DNA from: Arthrobacter sp. ES3-54
GTDB lineage: Bacteria; Actinomycetota; Actinomycetes; Actinomycetales; Micrococcaceae
Reading direction: 5' to 3'
DNA: 64,000 nucleotides
NCBI RefSeq assembly: GCF_029504395.1
Contig: NZ_JAQFIF010000015.1
Coordinates: 18,828 to 82,827 of the forward strand
In this document: piece after piece, positions 27,370 through 36,675 of the stretch
Numbering within the stretch: position 1 is the first letter of the stretch
Layout of the letters: each line of letters begins with the position of its first letter
Program-made: the position numbers and the translations under genes
The notes under the pieces: generated by a model
What the model was told of the DNA's origin: nothing
Database searches by the model: none
The model's input: the letters and a program-made list of their open reading frames with translations, nothing else

Positions 27370-28560
27370 TCAGCGGGCGCCGAGCAGGTGCTCGATGAAG
27401 AGCTGCTGCAGCTTCACGAAGCCGAAGCCCTTGCCGCCGAAGTAAGCGTCGGCGTCGAAGTCCTCATAGGAGGCGCGGTCCGCGCGGAGCTGCTCGTACC
27501 CTTCGCCCGGGTTGAGCGTGGGCTCGTTGATTTCCGCAACACGGGAGGCCTGCAGCGCCGCCTGAACCTCGGGATCGGCACGGAAAGCCTTGGCGCGCTC
27601 CTTGAGCAGCAGGTAAGTCTGCATGTTGGCGGCCGCGGAGTCCCACACACCGTCGATGTCCTCGGTGCGGCTGGGCTTGTAGTCGAAGTGGCGCGGACCG
27701 TCGTAGGCGGGGCCGCCGTCGGGGCCGCCGTTTTCGAGCAGGTCCACTAGGGAGAACGCGTTCTGCAGGTCGCCGTGGCCAAACACCAGGTCCTGGTCGA
27801 ACTTGATGCTGCGCTGGCCGTTGAGGTCGATGTGGAAGAGCTTGCCCTGGTATAGCGCCTGGGCGATCCCGTGGGTGAAGTTCAACCCGGCCATCTGCTC
27901 GTGCCCGGTTTCGGGATTGATGCCCACCAGTTCGGGGCGTTCGAGCGTTTCGATGAAGGCCAGGGCGTGGCCCAGGGTGGGAAGGAGAATGTCGCCGCGG
28001 GGTTCGTTGGGCTTGGGCTCGATGGCGAACCGGATGTTGTAGCCCTTGTCCGTGACGTAGTCGCCGAGCAGGTTCACGGCCTCGCGGTAGCGTTCCAGGG
28101 CGCCGCGAATGTCCTTGGCGGCGTCGTATTCGCTGCCTTCGCGGCCGCCCCACATGACGAAGGTCTCGGCACCGAGCTCGGCGGCGAGGTCGATGTTGTC
28201 CAGCACCTTGCGCAGGGCGAAGCGCCGAACGCCGCGGTCGTTGCTGGTGAAGCCGCCGTCTTTGAAGACGGGGTGGCTGAATAGGTTGGTGGTGACCATC
28301 GGGACGATCATGCCGGTGGCCTTCAGCGCGCCGGTAAGCCGGTCGATTTCGCGCTGGCGGTCAGCCGCGGAGCAGCCGAAGGGAAAGAGGTCGTTGTCGT
28401 GGAGGGTGATGCCATAGGCGCCGAGGTCGCTGAGCCTGTTGACGGCTTCGACCGTGTCCAGCGGCGGGCGGGTGGCGGAGCCGAACTGGTCCCGGGCCTC
28501 CCAGCCCACCGTCCAGAGACCGAAGGAAAACTTGTCGTCACGGGTGGGCTGAATCGCCAT
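27370..28560 (-). CDS. xylA: xylose isomerase
   Basis: Isomerises D-xylose to D-xylulose (and glucose to fructose) with two divalent metals. The 396-residue length is that of the short actinobacterial class. Segments KFSFGLWTVGWEARDQFG, VTTNLFSHPVFKDGGFTSNDR, TFVMWGGREGSEYDA and FAIEPKPNEPRGD carry the catalytic histidine and the metal-binding Glu and Lys residues. I use the ATG at 28560 (MAIQPTRDDKF), with GGAGA 6 bases upstream, rather than the longer reading to 28689. It is divergent from a ROK regulator. Confidence 0.97.
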   Translation of the reverse strand: MAIQPTRDDKFSFGLWTVGWEARDQFGSATRPPLDTVEAVNRLSDLGAYGITLHDNDLFPFGCSAADRQREIDRLTGALKATGMIVPMVTTNLFSHPVFKDGGFTSNDRGVRRFALRKVLDNIDLAAELGAETFVMWGGREGSEYDAAKDIRGALERYREAVNLLGDYVTDKGYNIRFAIEPKPNEPRGDILLPTLGHALAFIETLERPELVGINPETGHEQMAGLNFTHGIAQALYQGKLFHIDLNGQRSIKFDQDLVFGHGDLQNAFSLVDLLENGGPDGGPAYDGPRHFDYKPSRTEDIDGVWDSAAANMQTYLLLKERAKAFRADPEVQAALQASRVAEINEPTLNPGEGYEQLRADRASYEDFDADAYFGGKGFGFVKLQQLFIEHLLGAR

Positions 28561-28713
28561 TGAATTCTCCGAAGGTAGGTGTGGCTGCTGTTGTGCGGCA
28601 TGCGGGGGAACCAGGCAGAATTGTTCTAGACCCAAACATATTATGAATTTCCGCGGTGTCAACCCCCCAAGTGCGAAATGGATGCCCAAGCTCTAGCGCT
28701 GCGGGTGAGCGGT

Positions 28714-28732
28714 TGTTAAGTTGTGCATAACA
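28714..28732. promoter_or_regulatory. candidate operator between xylA and the ROK regulator
   Basis: TGTTA and TAACA are 9 bases apart (28714-28718 and 28728-28732) inside the 387-base divergent control region 28561-28947. An AT-rich stretch near 28635-28655 (AACATATTATGAATTT) lies nearer xylA and may hold its promoter. The operator call rests only on symmetry and position, and no second copy was found. Confidence 0.3.
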
Positions 28733-28947
28733 GCAATTTGAGCGGCAGATCAAGCAATGAGGCCCTTGAGGGAAGGATTCCACCGTGATTGATCAGATGG
28801 TGACCGAACGCAATTGGACGGAAAACCTCAGCTACCAAGCCCATCCGGGCACTGTGGCGGCACCGCAAGACCTCCGGATGGATTCGGACGGGAAATTCCG
28901 CAACGCCTTCCTTGGCTGCACGGTGGCCGGCCGCTGATAGTGTCACG

Positions 28948-30168
28948 ATGATGCCTCCACGTACTCTTGCTTCCGCGGCGGCGAGGGAGCCGGATCCGTC
29001 CCGCCGCAACAATTTGTCGCTGCTGACCTCCCTCGTCCATCACCACGGCGTCCTCAGCCGTGCCCAACTGACCCGGCACACGGGACTGAACCGTTCCACC
29101 GTCGGGACGTTGATCGGACAGCTCGTTACCTTGGGCCTGGTCTATGAAACGGCGCCCGCGGGTGAGGGGCAGGTCGGCAGGCCGAGTCCGAACGTCCATC
29201 CGAGCCCGTCGGTCGCGGCGTTGGCAGTCAACCCAGAGGTCGACGCCGTCACTATCGGCCTGGTCAGTCTCGGGGGGAAGGTGCAAAAGAAGATCCGCTT
29301 CGACACTGAACGGATACCGAGCGCCCGCGAAGCGGTGAATATCGCGTCGGCTGTTATCGCCGGGATGCGCTCCGAGTTGGATACGTCCTACCGGATCACG
29401 GGCATTGGCATGGCCGTGCCCGGCCTGGTCAACCGCGACGACGGCGTAGTCCGGCACGCTCCGCACCTGGGCTGGCGGAACGAGCCGGTCGCCCGAATGC
29501 TGAGCGAAGCCACCGGCTATCCGTGCCAGGCCGCGAACGACGCCTCCCTCGGCGCCGAAGCTGAGCTGATTTTCGGCGCCGGTGCCGGGCAGGGGAACCT
29601 GATCTACCTCAATGGCGGCGCCAGCGGCATCGGCGGCGGAATTATCTCCGACGGGCAATTGCTCAGGGGTGCCTCCGGCTACGCCGGGGAGATCGGCCAT
29701 ACCTTTGTCCGCTCCGGAGGAAAGAGCTGCCACTGCGGCGCCACCGGCTGCCTGGAAACCGAAGTCTCCCAGTCCCGCCTCCTCGAACTGGCCGGCCTGA
29801 GCCGCGGCGACACCGCCGACCTCGAAAAGGCGCTGGCGACCAGCAGCAGTGCTGAGGTGAACGACGAAGTGGCACGCCAGCTCATGTTCCTGGACATAGC
29901 CCTGCGCAATGCCGTGAACATTTTCAACCCTGAGGCAATCGTCCTGGACGGTTTCCTGGGAACACTGTACGCTCTCGCCCCGGAGTCGGTGGACGGAGTG
30001 CTGCTATCCCAGGCAATGGACGGCCCCGCCGGGCAGGTCAAGATATACCGTGCAGCACTCGGTTCTGACCTGATGATGATCGGGGCCGCGGAGCTGGCGT
30101 TTACCCCATTCCTGGCCGACCCCGCAGGCCTCGGCACAACCACCCGCACCGCGCCCGCGGCGGGCTAG
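28948..30168 (+). CDS. ROK-family regulator of xylose genes (XylR-like)
   Basis: A 406-residue repressor: N-terminal winged helix (NNLSLLTSLVHHHGVLSRAQLTRHTGLNRSTVGTLIGQL) joined to a ROK sugar-kinase-like domain. The kinase part retains GIGMAVPGLV, the DNDA-like AANDASLGAEAEL, and the zinc motif GKSCHCGATGCLE. I use the ATG at 28948, although no good ribosome site precedes it; ATG 28951 is adjacent. It is divergent from xylAB, the standard position for XylR, and probably represses xylAB until xylose binds. Confidence 0.92.
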   Translation: MMPPRTLASAAAREPDPSRRNNLSLLTSLVHHHGVLSRAQLTRHTGLNRSTVGTLIGQLVTLGLVYETAPAGEGQVGRPSPNVHPSPSVAALAVNPEVDAVTIGLVSLGGKVQKKIRFDTERIPSAREAVNIASAVIAGMRSELDTSYRITGIGMAVPGLVNRDDGVVRHAPHLGWRNEPVARMLSEATGYPCQAANDASLGAEAELIFGAGAGQGNLIYLNGGASGIGGGIISDGQLLRGASGYAGEIGHTFVRSGGKSCHCGATGCLETEVSQSRLLELAGLSRGDTADLEKALATSSSAEVNDEVARQLMFLDIALRNAVNIFNPEAIVLDGFLGTLYALAPESVDGVLLSQAMDGPAGQVKIYRAALGSDLMMIGAAELAFTPFLADPAGLGTTTRTAPAAG

Positions 30169-30366
30169 GAACCCGACGCTGGTTCAGAAGCCGGAGCAGC
30201 GGGGTACGGCATTGCGCGCGGATCGACCACCCAGGCCAGCTATCTGCCATACAAATAGGTGGCATCAGGAAACACCCCTTCACCGAATACCTCTTTTGCC
30301 TCAGTCTGGTTACTAGACCTGCAGCGACCCCTCTCAAAGCAATCAGTTACTTAGAAGGAATTCAAC

Positions 30367-31386
30367 GTGGAAACTCCCCTCTCACATCTTGCCCACCTCG
30401 AGATCACCACCCCCGACGTCGAAGCCTCGGCACGGTTCTACGAGGAAAAGTTCGGTATGCGCATCATCGACCGGGTGGACGGCAACGTCTACCTGCGCTG
30501 CTGGGGTGACTACTACCGCTACAGCCTGGTCCTCACCGAAGGGCCGGAAGCTTCCCTGGGCCGGATGGCCTGGCGCGCCAACTCCCAGGCTGCCCTGGAA
30601 GCCGCAGCCCAGCGCCTCGAAGCAACCGGTGTCCAGGGCACCTGGACCGCCGGCGGCCACGGCTACGGCAAAGCCTACGAATTCACCGGCCCCTACGGCC
30701 ACCACATGCGCCTCTTCTATGACGTTGAGAAGTTCGCGGCTGAGCCCGGTTTTGAATCCACATACCCTGACCGTCCCGAGCGCCGCAGCAGCCACGCCGC
30801 AGCGCCCCGGTTCCTGGATCACGTCACCGTGGCCTGCTCTGATGTCCGTGGCTTCGCCAAGTGGTACAACGAGGCCCTGGGCTTCCGCGTCATGGCCTTC
30901 GTGGACCTGGACGAAGCACCCATCACCGTCTTTTCCGTGCTGACCACCAACGAAAAGTCCCACGACCTGGGCGTCGTCCTGGACACCTCCAGCCGTGCCG
31001 GCCGCGTCAACCACATCGCCTTCTGGGTGGACGCCACCGAGGATCTGCTGCGCACCGCGGACGTCATGATGGAAAACGGCACTCCGATGGAGTACGGCCC
31101 CTCCATCCACGGCGTGGGCGAGCAGAACTTCCTCTATTTCCGCGACCCCTCCGGCCTCCGCGTCGAGCTCAACTCCGGCGGATACCGCAACTACGTCCCG
31201 GACTGGGAAGCCAACACCTGGAAGCCCTCCGAAGGCTCCAACAACTTCTACAAGAACGGCGCCATGCCGCACTCCATGACCGAATCCTTCCCCCCGGCCG
31301 AAGGCTTCACCGCAACGGAAGAAGGCGCGTCCCCGGAGATGAAGGAAGCCCTCCTGAACCCCTACGCCAAGCAGGGACGGGGCTAG
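30367..31386 (+). CDS. extradiol (catechol 2,3-dioxygenase-type) ring-cleavage dioxygenase
   Basis: Vicinal-oxygen-chelate dioxygenase that cleaves a catechol-type ring next to the hydroxyls using Fe(II). The 339 residues form two domains: an N-terminal copy starting LSHLAHLEITTPDVEASARFY, and the catalytic C-terminal copy. The 2-His-1-Glu ligands are visible as FLDHVTVACSD, RVNHIAFWVD and FRDPSGLRVEL. The GTG at 30367 is preceded by AAGGAA. It starts a seven-gene plus-strand operon. The ring substrate is unknown; from context, an aglycone released by the C-glycoside enzymes is one option. The 198 bases upstream hold the operon promoter region, and I see no distinct operator there. Confidence 0.92.
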   Translation: METPLSHLAHLEITTPDVEASARFYEEKFGMRIIDRVDGNVYLRCWGDYYRYSLVLTEGPEASLGRMAWRANSQAALEAAAQRLEATGVQGTWTAGGHGYGKAYEFTGPYGHHMRLFYDVEKFAAEPGFESTYPDRPERRSSHAAAPRFLDHVTVACSDVRGFAKWYNEALGFRVMAFVDLDEAPITVFSVLTTNEKSHDLGVVLDTSSRAGRVNHIAFWVDATEDLLRTADVMMENGTPMEYGPSIHGVGEQNFLYFRDPSGLRVELNSGGYRNYVPDWEANTWKPSEGSNNFYKNGAMPHSMTESFPPAEGFTATEEGASPEMKEALLNPYAKQGRG

Positions 31387-31392
31387 GACACC

Positions 31393-32355
31393 ATGGCCGA
31401 AACACAATATGCACTCATCCGGTTCCAGGAGACCGGTGACAGCAAGGCCCGCGCGGGCCTGCTGGTCGGCGACCGCGTCGTGGCGCTGAATGAGGAGATC
31501 AATACACTGATCGAGCACTGGGACACCACCGAGAGCCAGCTGGATGCCATCGCCGCATCGGCAGGCGAGGACACCGGCCTGGCGAAGGCCGACATCGAGG
31601 TCCTCGCCCCGGTAGAGCCTGTCCAGGTCCTTCAGACCGGTGCCAACTACCGCAAGCACGTCATCGACCTCGCTGCAGCCCACCGCGAACCCGGCCAGGA
31701 CGAGGACGAAGTCCGGGACAGGACCGCCGCGATGATGGACAAGCGCGCGGGCCAGGGAACGCCGTACTTCTTCATCGGGCTCCCGACGGCGATCGCGCCC
31801 GCCACGGACGACCTCACCCTGCCTGCCTACTCCAAGTCCCACGACTGGGAGCTGGAACTGGCCGCGGTGATCGGCAGGACGGCGTTCCGGGTCACCCCCG
31901 AGGAAGCCTTGGACTACGTCTTCGGCTACACCATGGTCAACGACATCACAACCCGTGAGTACGTGTTCCGCAAGGACATGCCGGCGATCGGCTCGGACTG
32001 GTACCGCGCCAAGAACGCCCCCGGCTTCCTGCCCACCGGACCGCTGCTGGTGCCCGCCAAGTTCTTCGGCGACCCGCAGGACGTCCAGGTGACGTTGAAG
32101 CTCAACGGCAAGGCCATGCAGGACGAGTCCACCTCAGACATGATCTTCGGTGTCGCCAAGCTGGTCAGCGAGGCCTCCCAGATCATGCCGCTGCGCCCGG
32201 GAGACCTGGTGCTCACCGGCAGCCCGGCCGGGAACGGCCAGCACTGGGGACGGCTGCTCCAGGACGGCGACGTCATGGAAGGCGCCATCACGGGACTGGG
32301 CACCCAGCTCATCCACTGCAAGGACGAAGTTGTAACTGAAGGCAGCCAGCAGTGA
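31393..32355 (+). CDS. fumarylacetoacetate hydrolase-family protein (first copy)
   Basis: A 320-residue protein of the FAH family, whose members hydrolyse or decarboxylate acyl-pyruvates produced by meta-cleavage. The metal-binding core is HDWELELAAVIGRTAF with Glu-x-Glu, followed by YVFGYTMVNDITTRE and a C-terminal LRPGDLVLTGSPAGNG. Position 2 in the operon, directly after the dioxygenase, suggests it acts on the ring-cleavage product. Its end overlaps the next gene by 4 bases (GTGA). Confidence 0.9.
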   Translation: MAETQYALIRFQETGDSKARAGLLVGDRVVALNEEINTLIEHWDTTESQLDAIAASAGEDTGLAKADIEVLAPVEPVQVLQTGANYRKHVIDLAAAHREPGQDEDEVRDRTAAMMDKRAGQGTPYFFIGLPTAIAPATDDLTLPAYSKSHDWELELAAVIGRTAFRVTPEEALDYVFGYTMVNDITTREYVFRKDMPAIGSDWYRAKNAPGFLPTGPLLVPAKFFGDPQDVQVTLKLNGKAMQDESTSDMIFGVAKLVSEASQIMPLRPGDLVLTGSPAGNGQHWGRLLQDGDVMEGAITGLGTQLIHCKDEVVTEGSQQ

Positions 32356-33395
32356 CCAGCCAGGACACAGCACCAATCACCACCGGCACCGGGGAATCAG
32401 CCACTGATGCCCCGGTCATCCGGCGTGACGATCCGCTCAGCAGCATCCGCGCCATGGCCGAATCCCACAACAACTGGGGCCGCTGGGGCCAAGACGACGT
32501 CCTTGGGACCCTGAACTTCATTGACGCCGACAAGCGCATTGAAGCAGCAGCCCTGGTAAAGACGGGCGAGGCCTTCTCGCTGTCCCAGCCGTTCGACACC
32601 AACGGACCGCAGAAGGGCTGGCGGCGGCGCACCAATCCTGTCCACACCATGACCGACACCGGCGTGGACGCCGAACGGGGCAACCAGGGCTTCCCGCACG
32701 GCTTCGGCGGTGCGGACGACGTCATTGCCATGCCGCTGCAGTGCTCCACCCAGTGGGACGGTCTGGGCCATATCTTCGACCAGGGCAAGGCCTGGAACGG
32801 CCGGGCGGCAGGGGACGTGGTCACCTCTGAAGGTGACCTGGTGACCGGCATCGAAACCGCTGCGGCCAAGATCGTCACCCGCGGCGTCCTGCTGGACGTC
32901 GGCCGCGCCATCGGACCCGAACTGGGAAGGACCGACGGCGAGCTGCCGGACGGTTTCGCCATCACCCCGGAGCACCTCCAGCGGACCATCGACCTGCAGG
33001 GCCCCAGCTCAAAGGTTGGCCGGGGCGACATCCTGGTGATCCGCACCGGACAGTACACCCGGGTGCGCCGCGACGGCTGGGGCGACTACGCCGGCGGCGC
33101 GGCCCCCGGGCTGTCCTTCAGCACCGCGCCCTGGCTTCACCACAGCGAAATCGCCGGGATCGCCACCGACACCTGGGGTTTCGAGGTCCGGCCCAACGAG
33201 TTCGACGGCGCCTTCCAGCCCCTCCACCAGATCGCCATCCCCAACCTCGGGCTGTTCCTCGGCGAAATGTGGGACCCGGACGGCCTCGCGGAGGCCTGCG
33301 CGGCAGACGGCAGGTACGACTTCCTGCTCACCGCGGCGCCCCTGCCCATTACCGGCGCCGTCGGATCGCCCGTCAACCCGATCGCCCTCCGGTAA
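32352..33395 (+). CDS. cyclase-family (kynurenine formamidase-like) hydrolase
   Basis: A 347-residue protein of the cyclase superfamily (PF04199 type), metal-dependent hydrolases that open lactones or amides. The LQCSTQWDGLGHIFDQGKAW segment holds the His and Asp expected at the metal site, with the usual HxGTHxD motif in a relaxed form. LDVGRAIGPELG and DILVIRTGQY are typical family blocks. Start GTG at 32352 overlaps the preceding stop. Its role in the operon could be hydrolysis of a lactone or enol intermediate. Confidence 0.85.
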   Translation: MTSQDTAPITTGTGESATDAPVIRRDDPLSSIRAMAESHNNWGRWGQDDVLGTLNFIDADKRIEAAALVKTGEAFSLSQPFDTNGPQKGWRRRTNPVHTMTDTGVDAERGNQGFPHGFGGADDVIAMPLQCSTQWDGLGHIFDQGKAWNGRAAGDVVTSEGDLVTGIETAAAKIVTRGVLLDVGRAIGPELGRTDGELPDGFAITPEHLQRTIDLQGPSSKVGRGDILVIRTGQYTRVRRDGWGDYAGGAAPGLSFSTAPWLHHSEIAGIATDTWGFEVRPNEFDGAFQPLHQIAIPNLGLFLGEMWDPDGLAEACAADGRYDFLLTAAPLPITGAVGSPVNPIALR

Positions 33396-33470
33396 TCACC
33401 GTCCGGTAGCTTTCAGTACAACAGCACCACAACCATCATCAGTTACGCCGTCAATACAAAGGAGTCAGCG

Positions 33471-34595
33471 ATGGCAGCAGCACAGAACGTCGGAATCGTC
33501 GGGGCGGGAGCCGCGGGACTGACCGCCGCCATCCTGCTGGCCGACGCCGGAATCCAGGTTGAAATCCTGGAGAAGGCCGATGCCCCGCAGACCCTTGGCT
33601 CTGGAATCACATTGCAGGGGAACGCCCTACGGGTCCTCCGCCAGCTTGGCGTCTGGGAGCAAATCGAGGCGAAGGGCTACGCGTTCAGCACCCTCGGCCT
33701 GCGCGCCCCGGACCCCGCCGGCACCGTCATCGCCGTGTTGGATGACATGCGGACCGGCGGTGACGACCTCCCAGCCACCCTGGGTATGTACCGCCCCGAC
33801 CTCACCGCCATCCTCCGCGAGCGTGCCGAGCAGGCAGGCGCACGGATCAGCTACGGCAAGACGGTCACCGAAATAACGGACGACGGCGATTCCGTCACCG
33901 TGAGCACCGCCGACGGCGGCACCGCCCGCTACGACCTCGTGATCGGCGCCGACGGCCTGCACTCAGCTGTGCGCAAGGCCATCGGCATCGATATTGAACC
34001 CCAGTCCACGGGCATGGGCATCTGGCGCGCGTTCGTGGAACGGCCGCAGGACGTGGTCCGCACCGACCTGACCTACGGCGGGCCTTGCTTTATTGCCGGC
34101 TACTGCCCCACCGGCCCGGACACCATCTATGCATACCTCGTGGAAAGGGCCCAGGAGCGCAAGCACGAGGACGGCCCCCGCATTATGGCCGAACTCGCCG
34201 CAGCCTACGGCGGCCCATGGAACGAGATCCGCGCCAATCTGGACCAGAGCGCCCGTATCAACTACACGTGGTTCACTACCCACCTGGTTGACGGGCCGTG
34301 GAACCGCGGCCGCACCGTCATCATCGGCGACGCCGCCCACAGCTGCCCGCCAACCATTGCGCAAGGTGCTGCCATGGCAATGGAAGACGCAGCCGTGCTG
34401 GCCGATCTCCTGATCGGCGCCGACGACATTACCGAGACACTCTGGAAAGAGTTCACCGACCGCCGCCTGGACCGGGCAAAAGCAGTGGTCGACGCCTCCG
34501 TCCAGCTGGGCCAGTGGATGCTCGACGGCGTCCGGGACGCCAACGTGCCGGGCCTCATGCATTCAGTCTCCAGCTTGGTTAGGGAGCCCGCATGA
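33471..34595 (+). CDS. FAD-dependent aromatic monooxygenase
   Basis: A 374-residue class A flavoprotein hydroxylase. The GxGxxG site is VGIVGAGAAGLTAAILLADAGIQVEILEKAD, the mid DG motif is LVIGADGLHSAVRKAIG, and the GD motif is VIIGDAAHSCPPTIAQGAAMAMEDA. Enzymes of this type ortho-hydroxylate phenols to give the catechol or trihydroxybenzene cleaved by the extradiol dioxygenase. AAAGGAG sits 8 bases before the ATG, after a 75-base gap that might contain a second promoter. Its stop overlaps the next gene by 4 bases (ATGA). Confidence 0.92.
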   Translation: MAAAQNVGIVGAGAAGLTAAILLADAGIQVEILEKADAPQTLGSGITLQGNALRVLRQLGVWEQIEAKGYAFSTLGLRAPDPAGTVIAVLDDMRTGGDDLPATLGMYRPDLTAILRERAEQAGARISYGKTVTEITDDGDSVTVSTADGGTARYDLVIGADGLHSAVRKAIGIDIEPQSTGMGIWRAFVERPQDVVRTDLTYGGPCFIAGYCPTGPDTIYAYLVERAQERKHEDGPRIMAELAAAYGGPWNEIRANLDQSARINYTWFTTHLVDGPWNRGRTVIIGDAAHSCPPTIAQGAAMAMEDAAVLADLLIGADDITETLWKEFTDRRLDRAKAVVDASVQLGQWMLDGVRDANVPGLMHSVSSLVREPA

Positions 34596-35665
34596 GCACC
34601 GGCCCTGCTGAAAAACCTACCGTGGACGTCCACGCCCACATCCTGCTTCCGGCCCTGCAGCAATTGGTGGCCGAAGCTGATCCCGAGGGCTTCGGCGCTC
34701 AACAGGCCCTGGAAGTCCGGCGCAACGGACCAGAGTCGATGGCCGCTTCGGGAAAGATGATCAAGGAGCGCTGGCCGCAGCTGACGGACCTGGACCGCCG
34801 TCTTGCGGACATGGACGCCCAAGGTGTGGACGTGCAACTGGTCTCGCCGTCGCCGTCGCACTTCTACTATTTCGCCGCGGAAGAGCTGGCCCTGAAGGTG
34901 GCCAAGGCCGCCAACCTGGCCGTGCGGGAGTTCGTGGACCGCGCCCCGGAACGCCTCAACGGTCTGGGCCTGGTCCCGCTCCAACACCCCGCCCTGATGG
35001 TGGAAGCCTTGGACCATGCTGTCCTAGAGTGCGGGTTGCTCGGTGTGGAGATCGGTTCGTTCGCCGCAACTCCCGGCGATCCGGAGCACAGCACCGTTGA
35101 GCTCTCGGATTCGCGCCTTGATCCGTTCTGGCGCCGCGCGGAAGAACTGGGCGCCCTGGTGTTCCTGCACCCGTTCGGCTGCTCGCTGGACGAGCGGCTG
35201 GATCGCTTCTACCTCGCCAACACCGTCTCCCAGCCCGCGGAAAACGCGGTGGCTCTCTCCCACCTGATCTTTAGCGGGATCCTGGACCGGCACCCCGACC
35301 TGAAAGTCCTCGCCGCGCATGGCGGCGGGTATCTTCCCACGACGATAGGGCGCTCCGACCATGCCTGGAAGGTGCGGCCCGAGGCACGCGGCTGTGCTGA
35401 GCCGCCTTCGTCGTACCTGAAGATGCTGTACTTCGACTCGTTGGTCCATAACCCGGCTGAGCTGCGGGCACTTGTGGCTGCGGCGGGCCCAGAGCAGGTC
35501 CTGCTGGGCTCAGACTACCCGTTCGACATGGGCTCCGACCGCCCCGCGGCAGAGGTGATCGAGGCGCGGCTTCCGGCGGAGGACGAAGCCAGGGTGCTGT
35601 CCGGCAACGCTGCTGCCCTTGGCATCACCCCCGCTTCCATCCTCACTGCCCCCCGCACAGCCTAA
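34592..35665 (+). CDS. amidohydrolase-2 (ACMSD-like) decarboxylase/hydrolase
   Basis: A 357-residue TIM-barrel protein of the amidohydrolase-2 family. Metal ligands are visible as VDVHAHILLP (HxH), a later VFLHPFGC, LAAHGGGYLP, and the terminal LLGSDYPFDMGSD with the catalytic Asp. Relatives decarboxylate 2-amino-3-carboxymuconate semialdehyde, gamma-resorcylate or 4-oxalomesaconate-like acids, so a decarboxylation or hydration step in ring-fission metabolism is likely. It is translationally coupled to the monooxygenase. Confidence 0.88.
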   Translation: MSTGPAEKPTVDVHAHILLPALQQLVAEADPEGFGAQQALEVRRNGPESMAASGKMIKERWPQLTDLDRRLADMDAQGVDVQLVSPSPSHFYYFAAEELALKVAKAANLAVREFVDRAPERLNGLGLVPLQHPALMVEALDHAVLECGLLGVEIGSFAATPGDPEHSTVELSDSRLDPFWRRAEELGALVFLHPFGCSLDERLDRFYLANTVSQPAENAVALSHLIFSGILDRHPDLKVLAAHGGGYLPTTIGRSDHAWKVRPEARGCAEPPSSYLKMLYFDSLVHNPAELRALVAAAGPEQVLLGSDYPFDMGSDRPAAEVIEARLPAEDEARVLSGNAAALGITPASILTAPRTA

Positions 35666-35675
35666 GGACGTTTTT

Positions 35676-36674
35676 ATGGTCAAGATTGCTCGTTGGAATG
35701 ATGACGGCGGGACGCAGTCCGGCTTCGTTGACGGCGGTAACTGCTACGCCCTCCCCGCAGGCCAGACGGTCCAGATGCTCTTGGACGCCGGGCTCGAAGA
35801 AACGCTGGGTGTTGCCCGCCGGACCATCGGTTCTGGCCCGGCCGTTCCGCTGGCGGCCGTGCAGCTGCTCGCCCCACTGGCGCCCACCACCATCCGGGAC
35901 TTTGTCGCGTTCGAGGAACACGTCGAAGGCGTGCGGAAGAGCATCGATGGCGTGGCCGGCGTAGTGCCTGAATGGTACGAGGCGCCCACCTTTTACTTCA
36001 CCAACCCGCATACGGTGACCGGTACCGGCGAGGTGATTGGTATTCCGGCGGGCTGCGAGGACCTGGACTTTGAAGCGGAAGTCGCCGCCGTAGTCGGACG
36101 CGTTCCCGGAAGTGACGGCCGCAACCTGACAGCGTCGGAGGCGCACCGGCACATTTTCGGTTACACAGTCCTCAACGACTGGTCGGCGCGAGACCTGCAG
36201 CGCCGGGAGATGAAAGTCAGCCTGGGGCCGTGCAAGGGCAAGGACTTCGCGAACACGCTGGGACCCTGGATTGTCACCGCGGATGAGTTCGAGGACCTGC
36301 ACGACGCCGAAGGGTTCCTGCCGATCTCCATGGCCGTGGAAGTCAACGGGAAAGCTATCGGGCAGGACCTGCTGTCCAACATGGGCTGGCCGTTCGCCGA
36401 GCTCGTCGCCTACGCCTCGCAGGACTCCGTGGTGCGGCCCGGCGATGTGCTGGGCTCCGGCACCTGCGGCAGTGGCTGCCTCGCGGAGCTCCGGGGGCGG
36501 AACGGTTCAAAGACTCCCCCGCCGCTTAAAACCGGCGACGTGGTCCGCATGACGGTGGAAGGCATCGGCAGCATCGAGAACACGGTAGGCGCCCGGCGCG
36601 AAGCCGTGACCCGGGTGCCTGCCCGGCCCCGTCCGCGCAACCGGGTTGCCTCTACGGTTACTTCCGGTATCTAA
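35676..36674 (+). CDS. fumarylacetoacetate hydrolase-family protein (second copy)
   Basis: A 332-residue FAH-family protein distinct from the one at 31393. The metal site reads EDLDFEAEVAAVVGRVPG, followed by HIFGYTVLNDWSARDLQRREMK and VRPGDVLGSGTCGSGCL, as in true fumarylacetoacetases and 2-keto-acid hydrolases. The ATG at 35676 has AAGGACG upstream; a longer frame to 35619 overlaps the amidohydrolase and is rejected. Two FAH-family genes in one operon suggest two successive C-C bond cleavages, or a hydratase plus a hydrolase. Confidence 0.9.
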   Translation: MVKIARWNDDGGTQSGFVDGGNCYALPAGQTVQMLLDAGLEETLGVARRTIGSGPAVPLAAVQLLAPLAPTTIRDFVAFEEHVEGVRKSIDGVAGVVPEWYEAPTFYFTNPHTVTGTGEVIGIPAGCEDLDFEAEVAAVVGRVPGSDGRNLTASEAHRHIFGYTVLNDWSARDLQRREMKVSLGPCKGKDFANTLGPWIVTADEFEDLHDAEGFLPISMAVEVNGKAIGQDLLSNMGWPFAELVAYASQDSVVRPGDVLGSGTCGSGCLAELRGRNGSKTPPPLKTGDVVRMTVEGIGSIENTVGARREAVTRVPARPRPRNRVASTVTSGI

Positions 36675-36675
36675 C

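Noticed and set aside
30382..31842. 486-codon minus-strand frame across the dioxygenase and FAH genes
   Set aside because: It is complementary to two genes with clear catalytic motifs and has a low-complexity Gly/Val composition.
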